DNA of 64,000 bases from Novipirellula herctigrandis. Lineage in GTDB: Bacteria > Planctomycetota > Planctomycetia > Pirellulales > Pirellulaceae. This document shows, in pieces, positions 51,402 to 62,600 of this stretch. The position numbers and the translations under genes are program-made. Positions within the stretch are counted from its first letter, which is position 1, and the number at the start of each line of letters is the position of its first letter. A model generated the notes under the pieces. That model was given only the letters and a program-made list of their open reading frames with translations. It was not told the origin of the DNA and did not search any database. The DNA lies in the NCBI GenBank assembly GCA_007859835.1, contig SJPJ01000001.1, positions 2,478,318-2,542,317 on the forward strand, given 5' to 3'.

Positions 51402-53143
51402 CAAACAAGCTCCTTTTCGGCACTTTGAATGGCGGCCTTAATGTCGGCGAGCATCTCTTTACCCGTGGCTAGGAAGTGAACGTGCGAACGGGCTCGAGTG
51501 CAGGCAACGTATAAATCGACGAGCGAAAATCCCTTCGAGATTCCATCCAGGTCATAGACCACCACAACGTCAGCTTCGAGCCCTTTGAAGCTTCGGGCGG
51601 TCGTGACCAAGATTCCTTCGTTGCGATTCCAGGCTCGCGTGTCAGTCGTTAAAGCGACGCCGGCAATCTCAGAAACGTCGGCGAGCGATCCGTTCTCGAG
51701 ACCACGCGGACCGATCAATACCAATTGGGACGGCTTGATGTCGTGTTGTGCGATCAAGTTTTCGATTGTTTTGCAGGCGATACCTTTCATCGCTGCCAGC
51801 GTGGGCACAGTGCTGATTGCCGGTTTACCTCCGAGCGGAGAACGCTTGAAGAACTTCGCGTCCGTTTTCGCGATCGTTGTGCTGGTGCGGGCGATCCAGC
51901 GACTATTGCGACAATTTCGACGCAAGCTGTATTTCGTCTGAAACGCGACTGGAGGCGTTGCGGGTGCCCACTCCCACAATCGTTGCACTGGATCGGCAAA
52001 AGCGAAGAGCGTGCCTTCTTCGGCGTTCTTCAATAATGCGCATTGAAGTACTTCCCACCAGCGGGAATGGAAATCTTGGGCCTCATCCATCACGATCGCG
52101 TCGTACTGAACCTCCTCGCCTTCTTCCATTGCGAGGTACGCCGCTTGTTCGATGAGATCAGGCACATCATCCACAAAGAACTTCGCGAGATCGCTGCTAG
52201 CGTCCGGCGGATCCCATTCAATTCCGGCGTCTTCGATGATTTCGCGAGCCAACTGATGAAAATGAGCGATCTTCAAACGCTTATCGAGCAAGCCTTTGTC
52301 AGAATGCCCATTCAGGCTACGGCGAAGGTGATCGGCAAGGTGTCGGTTGAAGCATATAAACAGCGTTCGCAGGTCATTCTTCGCCAAATGAACCGCTCGG
52401 TCAAAAGCGAGTTGCGTTTTGCCGGATCCCGCAACGCCAGAGACGTAGACCCGATTGTTTTCTTCGTACAGACCAGCGAGTAGTTCAATCTGCTCGTCGG
52501 TCATCTCTTGAATCTGTTCAAAAACATCGCTGGCGCTGCCAGCGATGGGACGAAACAATTTGAATTCAGGCAAAAGTGCAGTTGCCATTCGACGCCACTG
52601 ATGATTGGTCAGTGGAGTTTCTCTTTGGGGCCAACTAGCCATTGCTTTTTCAATCGCCACATCCATCGTTTCCATTTGGCGGCGAGACAGAATCAACGAC
52701 TCTTCTGCTCCTGGCGGAATGGCTCCGGTGTAGTTGTCGTGCGGGAACACAACAGCGTGACCATAGCTGTAGTGGTGCCCACATACATCGCCGGTGGTTT
52801 GCTTCTCGATCCGGTCAACGAGGTAGTGCATGCTGGCGCGTGCTTGTTTAAAGGGATCGGTGATGGGTTCGTAGCCGTGCTTCTTCTTTCGCTGCCAAAT
52901 CGCATTCTGGTAGCGAAGTTCGCCACCCTTGACCTCCAGAACCAACATTCCCTTGTTTTGGTGCAGGACGATGAAATCGGCTTCGCCTTCACGCAAAGCC
53001 CCATCGCGATCAGGACGCAACCACGGATACGAATGCAAGACCACAAAATCGTTTCCGAGCTGTTCTTTCAGCGCGCGGTAAACGATTCGTTCCGAATCGT
53101 ACGGAATGTCGTCGGGGTCGATATCGGGTCGCATGATTGCCAT
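51401..53143 (-). CDS. NERD-domain nuclease fused to SF1 (UvrD-like) helicase
   Basis: 580 aa. Residues about 15-130 form a NERD domain: GEADFIVLHQNKGMLVLEVK carries the Glu/Asp and Glu-Val-Lys residues expected of this PD-(D/E)xK-like nuclease. Walker A GVAGSGKT is at 236-243, IVMDEAQDFHSRWW is the DExx box near 347, and VTTARSFKGLEADVVVVYDL plus YVACTRARSHVHFLATG are UvrD motifs V/VI. NERD-helicases occur in plasmids and defence loci. It lies 32 bp downstream of the 2143-aa helicase gene and is the only gene in the operon with a plausible nuclease. Confidence 0.88.
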   Translation of the reverse strand: MAIMRPDIDPDDIPYDSERIVYRALKEQLGNDFVVLHSYPWLRPDRDGALREGEADFIVLHQNKGMLVLEVKGGELRYQNAIWQRKKKHGYEPITDPFKQARASMHYLVDRIEKQTTGDVCGHHYSYGHAVVFPHDNYTGAIPPGAEESLILSRRQMETMDVAIEKAMASWPQRETPLTNHQWRRMATALLPEFKLFRPIAGSASDVFEQIQEMTDEQIELLAGLYEENNRVYVSGVAGSGKTQLAFDRAVHLAKNDLRTLFICFNRHLADHLRRSLNGHSDKGLLDKRLKIAHFHQLAREIIEDAGIEWDPPDASSDLAKFFVDDVPDLIEQAAYLAMEEGEEVQYDAIVMDEAQDFHSRWWEVLQCALLKNAEEGTLFAFADPVQRLWEWAPATPPVAFQTKYSLRRNCRNSRWIARTSTTIAKTDAKFFKRSPLGGKPAISTVPTLAAMKGIACKTIENLIAQHDIKPSQLVLIGPRGLENGSLADVSEIAGVALTTDTRAWNRNEGILVTTARSFKGLEADVVVVYDLDGISKGFSLVDLYVACTRARSHVHFLATGKEMLADIKAAIQSAEKELV

Positions 53144-53175
53144 GTCTGTTATTTTCTAACCTTTTCTCAGGATTA

Positions 53176-56100
53176 TCATGGCAATTTCACCGGGTAGAAG
53201 ACGCCCCGGCGGACGATCCCAAGTGGTCTGCCAATGACTGTCAGCGATTCGGGAGCAACTTTTTGAGGCGTCGCCTTTGCGCTGGTTGATTGATACTGCA
53301 AACGAACTGAAATTCGTCCGTCAAATTCAGCCCATTTACACATCGCTAACGTGGCGCGTGCTCTCGTTGCTTTAAATGCGTTTTCGGATGAGCGAACTAA
53401 CCTTAACCGTTGATCGTGCAAATCTTGGCTCGCAGCTTCGGTAACTCGTTCAAACGCGATGACAGCACCTGATGCCAACGCGACATCTTTTCCATCAACT
53501 TTGAACTTGGCTTTCTCGAGCTGCGACCCGTCGATCTCCAGAAGGAATACGCTCGACGGATCGAAACCCGGAATCGCGATATCAGCACTCGCGATACTCT
53601 CTTCACTTTCCTTGGAAAGCGAATCAAAGCGATACATCTTTATGCCAGTATCAGAGCGTTCTAACCCAGCGGGTAGCGGTGCGTCGGGCGACGGCCGTGA
53701 TCCGACAGTCGTAACGCACATGTCAATCGCAGAGGGCAACGCACGCTTTACTCTCAAGTGGTCAATCGGTGCCGCGTTGTTTCGCCCGGCCGCGTAGGCT
53801 GCTTCGGCTTCGGAGGTAGCTGGAAGCCGTGGCATGAGAGAGTGAGACAGCACGATCTGTCGATCGCCCATCGAAGTGATGATTAAGCATCCGTCGTTTT
53901 GAACAACTTCGTGATCCATATCTCTCAGATCGACAGCGATCGTTTTAAGAAGCTGAGCCTCGGTTTTCTTATCTAGCCGTGGGCGTTCTTGCTGGCCGAG
54001 AACATGCTTCAGCAGCGCGGAACCCAGTTCGCGATCGAGATCCTGGTGCAAGAATCGGTTGCCATAGGATCGCAAGCATTTGTAACACGAAGACTCGCAA
54101 TCACAGCCATCTAGTAAGTCGATTGCTTGACGCAAAATTGCTTCTGGATCGTTGACCGCTGCTTTGACAAACCCGGCACCGCCTGGCGTTGTGTCATAAA
54201 GATAGACATCTACTTCAGCACCACTACGGCCTTTGTCAGTTTGAGCCGCTCGATACTCGGCCCCGATGTTCGATCGGTCAATTTCAAGCTTGTCCGAAGC
54301 GCAAATAGCCAGTGCTTGAGCAACTGTGGTCAAGCTGATTTTTGCGAGCGTTGAGCCAGGCGGAAGTAAAACATCGCCGCCCATTTGGAAACGGAACAGA
54401 GAAACGTCGGAAATGAACTTGGTGCCCAAACTGACGATTTGCGTGAACCCTGTGCAAGTCGGCCGATCACGATGGTTCGGATATGGCTTCGGGTGATTCG
54501 CTCGGTTGTTCAAGTAAGAACGCTCTTGATCGTGCCATCCTTTCGGCTCGATTCGACCGCATCTTAAACAATAGACAAACCCTCGGTTCTTCAAGTCCTC
54601 GCTGCCGCGGTTCGTCAAGAAGAGTTCCTCCTTCTTGGTCCAAACCGTGAAGCTTCTCTCACCGAATGAACTGGTCTGGCCGATTGAATCACCTTCTCGG
54701 AAAGGAGCATTCAATTTTGCCTGAGTAGGCCGTGTGTAATCGGGTGGTTGATCGACTGCCAGTTCTTCATCCATGTCTGCTGGGTGAGCAAATCCGGGTG
54801 GCACGATCCAATAAATAGCAGGACCAAGCCCGCCAGGCTCGTTGCACGACGGGCAATCCAGAACCTCACGTTCGTAATGCTCGCCGCCATGCTCTTCGAG
54901 TTTTGCGTAGCCACAACGATCGCACTCGAAATAGAGCATTCGTTTTTCCCATGCTTTGTCGCGTTCTCCGCGCATCGGGCTGTAGAGGGCGAACGAGTAG
55001 TGTCGCTTGCCGTCGATGAAGACTTCGCGACCGGGCGCGTAGCTGGAAAGTGCTTGGTCGAGTCCCCGTTGCGGTGCGTACTTGATAACGCTGCGATGTG
55101 CTGTTGACCGGTTACGATCAAATACCGTCATGCTGACGACATCGGTTGGGAACGCATACGACGGTAGCGTTGCGGTCTCGAACAAGCGATCAAGCAAATT
55201 CAGTGTTTGACGGCCAGCTTCAGGCGACTCAGACACATCAGTGTCGGTATCACTGTCGCTACTGGATTTGATGGAAGCATCGGGGTCATCATCTCCGAAA
55301 TCTTCATCGTCGTCTGACCAACTGAATGCTGATTCATTTCGCTCCTCTGGTGACTCTTCAGTCTCGGGCGGTTTGTAGTCGCAGTTAATTTCGGTAAGGC
55401 GAGCCAGAAGTCGAGCAGGAATCTCGTTGATGTCATCGGACTCCGTGCTTTGCAAATATTCTTCTGGAACGATCGAGCGTATTGCCGCTGCGATTTCTGT
55501 TTCTTTCGCCGCCAACCAAGCCTGCAGCCCACGAAAACTGAACGCTTCTTCATCGCCGGTGCGAAAATCATCAACGCGGCCGAGAGATGAAAAGATGTTT
55601 GAAGTCGCGGCGGATTGTTGGTCATCGCGGATCCGCTCAAGCTGGAACATACTCAAGAGCAACGCATAGCCGTGCCGACGCACGATCTCGGAGTTCTCGA
55701 GATTAAGAACCGGGTCAGTTACCGGACCGCTAATCATTTCCGCCGGTCGTTTGAAGTATCGCTGATCGTGGGTACCTTGGTCTGCGTAGGTGATCACCGT
55801 TGACAGGGATGACCCACGCCGGCCGGCGCGTCCAGCACGCTGTTGATAATTCGATCGGTTCGGGGGAACGTTGCGGAGCGAAACCGCGGTCAAACTTCCG
55901 ATGTCGATACCGACCTCCATCGTCGTTGTGCAACTAAGCACATCGACAATGCCGCCAGGCTCATCACCAGGACCAAGAACGTCGAGATCCTGAAATCGCA
56001 TCTCGTGCCATTCAGCTCTGGAAAACGCATCTTGTGCGTCGATGGCTCCGATCGCGGCCGTGTGCTCCTCAGCAACAAAGGGGCGAAGGTCGCTTGTATT

Positions 56101-59100
56101 TTGGTCAACGTCCTTGCGATAGAAACCTTTTCGCGTCATGAAGACGTTGTCCAGCGTCTTGTTCTGTTTGAATAGCGCTCGCAATGAATCGGTCGAGCTG
56201 CATTCAGGACAAACACCCAGATAGAACGGATGATTCGGGATCGCAAAAGTGCAAACTTCACATCGAACCCAATCAATAAAACTGAGGTCAACGGCCAGCC
56301 TTTTTGGATCTACCAAGAAGCCATCGGCACGACCACTTGTACCGAGTCGTTCTTGAAAAAATCGGTTCCAAGGGCCACCGCCTTGCTGCCCACCAGCCAA
56401 CTGTTCTTTGTAGAACGCATTGCCAACGCGGGGCTTCATCAGTTTTTCAAACTTCCCGCCACTGACTCTCAATCGGATTCCGCTGTCTTTGTTGCCGATC
56501 CACTCACCGGGCGTACCTGGCAAACGAATCGCTCTTTCGCGTGCCATTCTTAGCAGCCAAAACTCCAAGAGCCCTCGCCGTCGATCCTCGTCGGATTCGA
56601 TCGAATCGGGTTGTTCGGGAGCCGGCAATTGGTCGAGCGTTTCTTGAAGGTAGTCGGAAACAACAGGAACCAGACAACCAAGCGCCAAACTCTGGACACC
56701 GGAAAGTGGATTGAAGAGAACCTCATACAACGAAATCAGGATGTCGGCCGGAGTACGCTCTGCAATTTGCGACGATGCTTCTTCAAATGCTTTACGCTTT
56801 GCTGTCTTCGATTGACACAGCTTCAATGCCAAATCCTGGTCTTGGTAAAACGTCCTCTGCTCAGTGTCTTTCAACTGCGGTCGCAGCCCGACGCCCTGCT
56901 CACTGGCCCCACACAGCAACGCCAGATAAACGTGTTCAATCGAGACGCGTTTTGTCTCACCGTCGAACCAACGGTTTGCAACGTAGCGAAGCCCGTTGAT
57001 AAGCAAGGGACGAACGGCATCGCGAAGCGAATTTGATTTCAGCTTGCCGGCCAGTCGCGAAGCTGGCTGCCGGCCATCCGAGAAGACCAGCAGTTTACGT
57101 CCCTGGAGGGCCGTTTCATTTCCTGGTGTTGGTGGTTGCGACATCAGCTGGGCTGAAACGAGATGCTGGAATGGCTCATCACCCTTTGTCGCCATATTAG
57201 AAATGCCTGAGAAGCGATCTCGACATTTCGGACACTTGTCGAAGAGGCCGGCCTTTCGATTTCCCGCCGGGGCTTCCGCTGGGATGTAGACCGGGCGTGA
57301 TGTTTGCGAATCAACAATTTGATCAAACAGTCGTCCCGTGACGGTCTCCAAGTTCATTTCTCGACTGCGAGTCGCATCGTCATCGTCTGAAGCATGCTCT
57401 TCGGGGTCATCCAGGCAAAGATGAATCGGAACGACCGCATCCATCGCATCGTCAACCTCCCCGACATCCTCGGACCATAGATAGTTTGGACGACGAACGC
57501 TCTGTGCATACGCCTGAAACATCGCCGTTCCACAGTTTCGACACGCCAACAGTTCAAATGTGCGGCTGCCACACTCGCATTCACGACAGGGCTGGACATA
57601 CAGTTTTCCAGTAACGCCTTGCCCACGTATTGAATCTGGCAATGCGGAACAATTGGGGTCGCTGCATGCCCAGATCCCAGGAATCCCGCGAAAGAATCGG
57701 TGGACTCGCGCCGCCAATAGTGGCGTGTCTCCTGGCTTGTTCCGTGCCATTGACGCGGCTTCTACCAACACATCTGTTACTTTCTGAGCCTGGAGAGCCT
57801 CGCACTGCGGGAACAAGCGCATGGCCAATTTGCGAGTTTCTTGTGCGCCCAGATTATCACCTGTTTCGGTATCGCCATCGCAAGGAGTACCGGAGGTCAG
57901 ATTTATCAATCGGCCGGTCACGCCAAGATCGACCAAAATGTCATAGAGAATTCGTGAGAGACCGAAGTGCAAACCCTTTTCTGTTGAAGGTTCGCTATCG
58001 TCACTCGCCACGACGCATTCGACATACCCCTCGTTGCGCCGCGCGCTTATCGTGACGGCGGAATCAGAACAGTCAAGTTCAACGACCGTCAGATACGCAT
58101 TGTCGGTTTGTCTTTTTCCTCCATTAGCGATCTGGATCGTTTCTTCGACCAATTCGCCGCCTTCGATCATCCCAATTATGGTGACCTTGCATCGAGCTTT
58201 CGCCGACTCGCTCCCACTGGACTCGATGGTGTAGTTGGCCGGCGTGAGCGGTCGGCTTGAGACGCTCAGTAGCGGAACGATCGACTGGAAACGTTTCGTC
58301 GCGTCTTCCGAGAGCAAATCAGTCAAGGACACTTGAGCCATCGCACTGGCCAACTCAGCATCTCCGGCACTCGACGGTACCTTGGCTTCTTTCGTACCTT
58401 CAAGCCACTGAAATCTACTGCTCTCCGTTCCAGTCAAACCCGCCGCAAACTTCTTAGCCTGTTCACCATCCTCGAACGACGCACTAGTGGTGATGACCTG
58501 AAACTGATCGGTAGAAAGTTCCAAGCGATGACGCAAGCGGCGAATGAGCATCGCCACCTCAGTACCTTGGGCACCACGGTAAAGGTGAGCCTCGTCAAGA
58601 ACGAGAATGAATCGCTCCTTCGGATTGGCAACGAAATAGTCGCGAGTCTGCTGGAAGATTGAACGTTCAATTGGCCGCAACATCATGTACTCGAGCATCG
58701 AGTAGTTCGTCACCAACAAATCCGGTGCTGCCGCCTGAATCTCGTGACGCGTTAGCAGTTCGGTGTCATCAGGATTTTCAACGGCTCGTCGTAGATTCCC
58801 GTTTGCATCCTTCCACACTCCACCAGATCCGAGCCAGCGAGCCAGACCAGGATCATCTCCGATATCCTTTGCCGGCCACTTGCCCATCTCTCGCATGGCG
58901 TCCAGCAGTTCGATTGCATCCCCATCGCCGTCAGCGGCCCGACGTTCCATATCCACAAAGAATCGAAGCCCGGCCAGTTTCTGTGAAATACGTTTCGTGT
59001 CATCAGGAATGACACCTGGAAACGGAGTCCGGCTCGTATAGCGCCCGAATTTCACTGGCCGGCCGCCGTGTTGATTGAACCAATCGCGTGTTGCTGGCGC

Positions 59101-59607
59101 GCCAAACAACCGTCGCAAACGCGAAAGCTGGTCGTTAACGAGTGCGTTCATTGGATAAAGCAACAATGCCCGAACGGCTCGCGTCTTAAATGAACTGGGT
59201 GACTGCGCCGCCTCGCGGCCAAGCCTGCCCATGATGGGAAGCAAGAACGTTTCGGTTTTCCCCGAACCAGTGCCGGTGGTTACGATCGTGTGCTTCAGGT
59301 CATCGCCCAGCACGGCTTCCAAGGCTTGAGCTTGATGCTCGTATGGCTGCGGAAAGACTACCTTGCCACCGGATTTTGTCGCAAGAAACGACAGCAACTG
59401 TTCGGCTTCGGCCGGAATACTCAGCTCACCGTACGGCTTGCCGATTGCATAGCGTGCCGAGCTTTCAATGAACGGCGAGTGGCAGAGCACCTCGGGTTGC
59501 TCCAGCAATTCTCTTCGCAGCCCAACCAATTGAGGGTCCGACAAGTGATATGCAGATTCAATGTAGGCGAGCAGTCGCTTTCGAATGGATTCCAGTTCGT
59601 TATACAT
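53176..59607 (-). CDS. Giant DEAH helicase with DUF1998-like C-terminus
   Basis: 2143 aa. The helicase core has Walker A TGTGSGKT (111-118), ALLLYPMNALVNDQLSRLRR, VTNYSMLEYMMLRPIER, FILVLDEAHLYRGAQGTEVA (DEAH 338-341), VLSCTTTMEVGIDIGSLTAV and NYQQRAGRAGRRGS (motif VI). Several Cys pairs suggest zinc ribbons (about 630-680, 1110-1135, 1560-1600). Near 1800-1860 YDTTPGGAGFVKAA and CDCESSCYKCLRSYGNRFLH match the DUF1998 signature. The size and domain order recall Druantia DruE, or DISARM DrmA and DrmB in one chain. It presumably loads on foreign DNA with the adjacent SNF2 protein. Confidence 0.88.
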   Translation of the reverse strand: MYNELESIRKRLLAYIESAYHLSDPQLVGLRRELLEQPEVLCHSPFIESSARYAIGKPYGELSIPAEAEQLLSFLATKSGGKVVFPQPYEHQAQALEAVLGDDLKHTIVTTGTGSGKTETFLLPIMGRLGREAAQSPSSFKTRAVRALLLYPMNALVNDQLSRLRRLFGAPATRDWFNQHGGRPVKFGRYTSRTPFPGVIPDDTKRISQKLAGLRFFVDMERRAADGDGDAIELLDAMREMGKWPAKDIGDDPGLARWLGSGGVWKDANGNLRRAVENPDDTELLTRHEIQAAAPDLLVTNYSMLEYMMLRPIERSIFQQTRDYFVANPKERFILVLDEAHLYRGAQGTEVAMLIRRLRHRLELSTDQFQVITTSASFEDGEQAKKFAAGLTGTESSRFQWLEGTKEAKVPSSAGDAELASAMAQVSLTDLLSEDATKRFQSIVPLLSVSSRPLTPANYTIESSGSESAKARCKVTIIGMIEGGELVEETIQIANGGKRQTDNAYLTVVELDCSDSAVTISARRNEGYVECVVASDDSEPSTEKGLHFGLSRILYDILVDLGVTGRLINLTSGTPCDGDTETGDNLGAQETRKLAMRLFPQCEALQAQKVTDVLVEAASMARNKPGDTPLLAARVHRFFRGIPGIWACSDPNCSALPDSIRGQGVTGKLYVQPCRECECGSRTFELLACRNCGTAMFQAYAQSVRRPNYLWSEDVGEVDDAMDAVVPIHLCLDDPEEHASDDDDATRSREMNLETVTGRLFDQIVDSQTSRPVYIPAEAPAGNRKAGLFDKCPKCRDRFSGISNMATKGDEPFQHLVSAQLMSQPPTPGNETALQGRKLLVFSDGRQPASRLAGKLKSNSLRDAVRPLLINGLRYVANRWFDGETKRVSIEHVYLALLCGASEQGVGLRPQLKDTEQRTFYQDQDLALKLCQSKTAKRKAFEEASSQIAERTPADILISLYEVLFNPLSGVQSLALGCLVPVVSDYLQETLDQLPAPEQPDSIESDEDRRRGLLEFWLLRMARERAIRLPGTPGEWIGNKDSGIRLRVSGGKFEKLMKPRVGNAFYKEQLAGGQQGGGPWNRFFQERLGTSGRADGFLVDPKRLAVDLSFIDWVRCEVCTFAIPNHPFYLGVCPECSSTDSLRALFKQNKTLDNVFMTRKGFYRKDVDQNTSDLRPFVAEEHTAAIGAIDAQDAFSRAEWHEMRFQDLDVLGPGDEPGGIVDVLSCTTTMEVGIDIGSLTAVSLRNVPPNRSNYQQRAGRAGRRGSSLSTVITYADQGTHDQRYFKRPAEMISGPVTDPVLNLENSEIVRRHGYALLLSMFQLERIRDDQQSAATSNIFSSLGRVDDFRTGDEEAFSFRGLQAWLAAKETEIAAAIRSIVPEEYLQSTESDDINEIPARLLARLTEINCDYKPPETEESPEERNESAFSWSDDDEDFGDDDPDASIKSSSDSDTDTDVSESPEAGRQTLNLLDRLFETATLPSYAFPTDVVSMTVFDRNRSTAHRSVIKYAPQRGLDQALSSYAPGREVFIDGKRHYSFALYSPMRGERDKAWEKRMLYFECDRCGYAKLEEHGGEHYEREVLDCPSCNEPGGLGPAIYWIVPPGFAHPADMDEELAVDQPPDYTRPTQAKLNAPFREGDSIGQTSSFGERSFTVWTKKEELFLTNRGSEDLKNRGFVYCLRCGRIEPKGWHDQERSYLNNRANHPKPYPNHRDRPTCTGFTQIVSLGTKFISDVSLFRFQMGGDVLLPPGSTLAKISLTTVAQALAICASDKLEIDRSNIGAEYRAAQTDKGRSGAEVDVYLYDTTPGGAGFVKAAVNDPEAILRQAIDLLDGCDCESSCYKCLRSYGNRFLHQDLDRELGSALLKHVLGQQERPRLDKKTEAQLLKTIAVDLRDMDHEVVQNDGCLIITSMGDRQIVLSHSLMPRLPATSEAEAAYAAGRNNAAPIDHLRVKRALPSAIDMCVTTVGSRPSPDAPLPAGLERSDTGIKMYRFDSLSKESEESIASADIAIPGFDPSSVFLLEIDGSQLEKAKFKVDGKDVALASGAVIAFERVTEAASQDLHDQRLRLVRSSENAFKATRARATLAMCKWAEFDGRISVRLQYQSTSAKATPQKVAPESLTVIGRPLGIVRRGVFYPVKLP

Positions 59608-59622
59608 GGCGTGGAGGTTTCC

Positions 59623-62600
59623 TTACCGAGGTTTATTTGGTTTGTCGGTGGTGGTTGATTCTTGTTGAGGCGGCGACGCCGTAGCAAACTCGCTTGCCGT
59701 CGGGCTTGCCTCATCACCGTCAACAGATTCCTCGGGAATCGGCACGGGGTCATCTTCCATCTCAATTACTGCCGTGCATTGCAAAACGACCTTCGCTTGG
59801 CCAGGATTGCTGAGGTGGTCGAGACTTCGCTCGAGAAGTTGTAAACGCATGTCACGACTTCGCTCGGTCAATTGCAACTCTTCTAGAAATTGAAGCAATC
59901 GAGGTCGGTAGTTGGCCGCAATGGCTTGCTGATTTGCCTCCGAAGCGTTTTCTTCTCGTTGCGCGATTTCATTCTCGATCTCGTGGACTGCTGCTCGCAA
60001 CGCAAGCAGACGGTCTTCAGACTCAATCCGTATTACCTCCGAGCGCTCTTCAAACGCCTCGATTGCGGCATCGAGTCCAATGGCCCAAGTCGATTTTGTT
60101 GTTTGTGCGATCTGACCAATACAAAACGATGGCAGTTGCTTGATGTAGTCGGCTGGCAGTGGTTTGTTTTGGATGTTTGGGCGTTCCTTCTTGTGCCAAT
60201 CGGCACCAAAGAGATCCGCAGCGATTTGCTCATCGCAAGGTTCCATTCGATTGCCTTGCCCTAATCGCCAAGCCAAGGACGCCAAGAACGGCGGTCGCTG
60301 AAGACGCACGAATCGTTCGTCTGACTCCAAGCCAGCCTTTAGGTTCGCTAGTACTCGGCCTCGCATGAACTCGCGTCGGGTTCCGGATTTTTCGGGCAGG
60401 TCGTGAAGCAAAACTTCTGTGATATTAGCACTGTCGTACTCTGCAGCCGGATCGACGAACCCCACACCACACAGGTAGCTGCCGCGATCAAGCTCGGTTC
60501 CTTTGGGATAATGTCGTTGGCCCAATGCATAGACGGTCATTCCAAGCGGTTCCGCATTCTTTCCCGCTCGCTCAAACGTTTGGACGAGGTCCTTATGCAG
60601 TGGTGACCCGAAGGACAGAAATTGCAGCGTCTCGTGTCGCAGATTTCCGTCGTGATCAGTGCCGGTTTCAACCTCAATTCGGGGCGGACGTTGGATATTC
60701 CCGCGAGCGATAAAGAACGGCGGGAAAGGGTGCTTTTTGTCTTGAACGGAATCCAGCTTCAGTTTCGCCGTTTTGCTTTGCCCAAGCGTGTAGAAAGTTC
60801 GGCTTCGCCTTCCATCAGCTTGTTTTTCGCCCCTGAACGTAACGATGTTGATCCACTTGTGGTTGCGCAGCATGTTGACCCATCGCGACAATGCTTCTTC
60901 GCTAGGTGATGTTACGTAACCAAGAGAACGGTTTTGCCGAAGGATTGGACCGAGATCCTTTCGGCGAGCAACTTGCTGATGAAGTCTGATCGCATTTTCT
61001 ACGGTCCAGCGAGAACCCGATGGCACGGCAGTTTCCTTTTCCCTGCCTGATCGTCTGGGGACATCCTCAACTTCATCGCCTTCCGTATCGAACTCGAATA
61101 GCATCTGGCCTGCACCTGTGCCGGTCGAGATTGCCTCCGGTAAGGTTTTGGCATTAATGCTTGTTGAGATTTCCTCCAGCAATCGGCGTTCCGGGTCGAT
61201 CGCCGTTTCAAAGATGCGGTATTCATCTAGGACCTCTTGGACGCCGATCGTCGGATCACCCTGCCGATGAAGTGTCAAAATACGAATAGGCTTTGGACGG
61301 CTATTGGGCCGTTCGGGGTCGACGAATTCACGACCGAGTCGATCGACGCGGCCAATCCACTGGTCAACATCCTCCGGCTTCCACGGAAGCGAATAGAAAA
61401 TGAGTGCGTCGGCGGCCTGCAAGTTGTAGGACTGACGATACGCATGATGTGCGATCAAGAGCTGAGCATCGGACTCCTCGAATTCTCGTAGTTTCGATCC
61501 CGCCAGATTGCGTAGAGTTTGCGAGTCGAGTTCTTCGTCTCCATCATCGGACACACGCCGGTCATCGGTCGCAATGACGGTTTTCAGTCTGACTCGCCGC
61601 TCACGCGGGCCAACACGCGGCACTCGCCAAGACAGTTCATCAGCCAGCTCCTCTACCGTTACATTGTCCTCGGCAGCCAAGACGACTTTACGCGTTGGGT
61701 CTTCCTGCCAGAAACGCACCAACCAATCGACCAGGCAATCCAAACGCGAATCCGCATTCTCACGCCTTGAAAGCTCGCTCATCTTCACCAAACGCGGCTC
61801 ATGCTCTGCTTCCCCACGACGCAAACGAGTCAATCGGTCCTGAAGGCTTTGACCACCTAGGGACGATCGCTGGAGCAATGAAGACGCCGCCTGCAGATGC
61901 TGGGGTTCGTGATGCTCTTCAAGGAATTCGCCAACGTAACTTGACGCTGCACGCATTCGGTCCCGCTCTGCGTTGGTCGGTTCGACGATCATTCGCTTCG
62001 GATGGCGACGCGGCAGATGGTCTGGGAAATCCGTGCGATACGATCGGAGGACATTGCGGTACTTCCATCGTGTATCCGCCAGCACTCGAACGCGACGAAA
62101 CTCAGCGAACGATGAATATTGCTCGGAAACGCCTTCGGGAACGATAGCCGTATCCAGAGTGCCGTTTGTTACGTTTGCGCTGTGATTTTCAAACTGTTGT
62201 TGCACAAGCCGAAGAGCAGCGTCGCTTAAGTCACCAATGCGCGAACGGGTCCAATCCAAGTCCTCGTGGTTAGCGTCTCCATCGGCTTCTCTGCGGGCTC
62301 GCTCGATCCGTTCTGGCTCGAGGATTTGAAGCAACTCAAGGAATCTTCGCATGTCGCGCAAGTTCGGCGAAGCCGTTAACAACAGCAGACGCGGGAAGTC
62401 GGCCGAGTTTGCAGCGACGAAACGAAGCGTGTCCTGCTTCAGGCTTTGCGGCTCATCAAGGATCAGCAAGTCAAACGTATCAGGTGAAAGTGTCTCCGAG
62501 GGCTTCACCATGGCCGAATCATCGACAACGTCAAACCAATCCTCGCCGACCATCTCATCGCCCAGCTCAGCTGTGCATTGTGCCCGCCACGCAATCTCCT

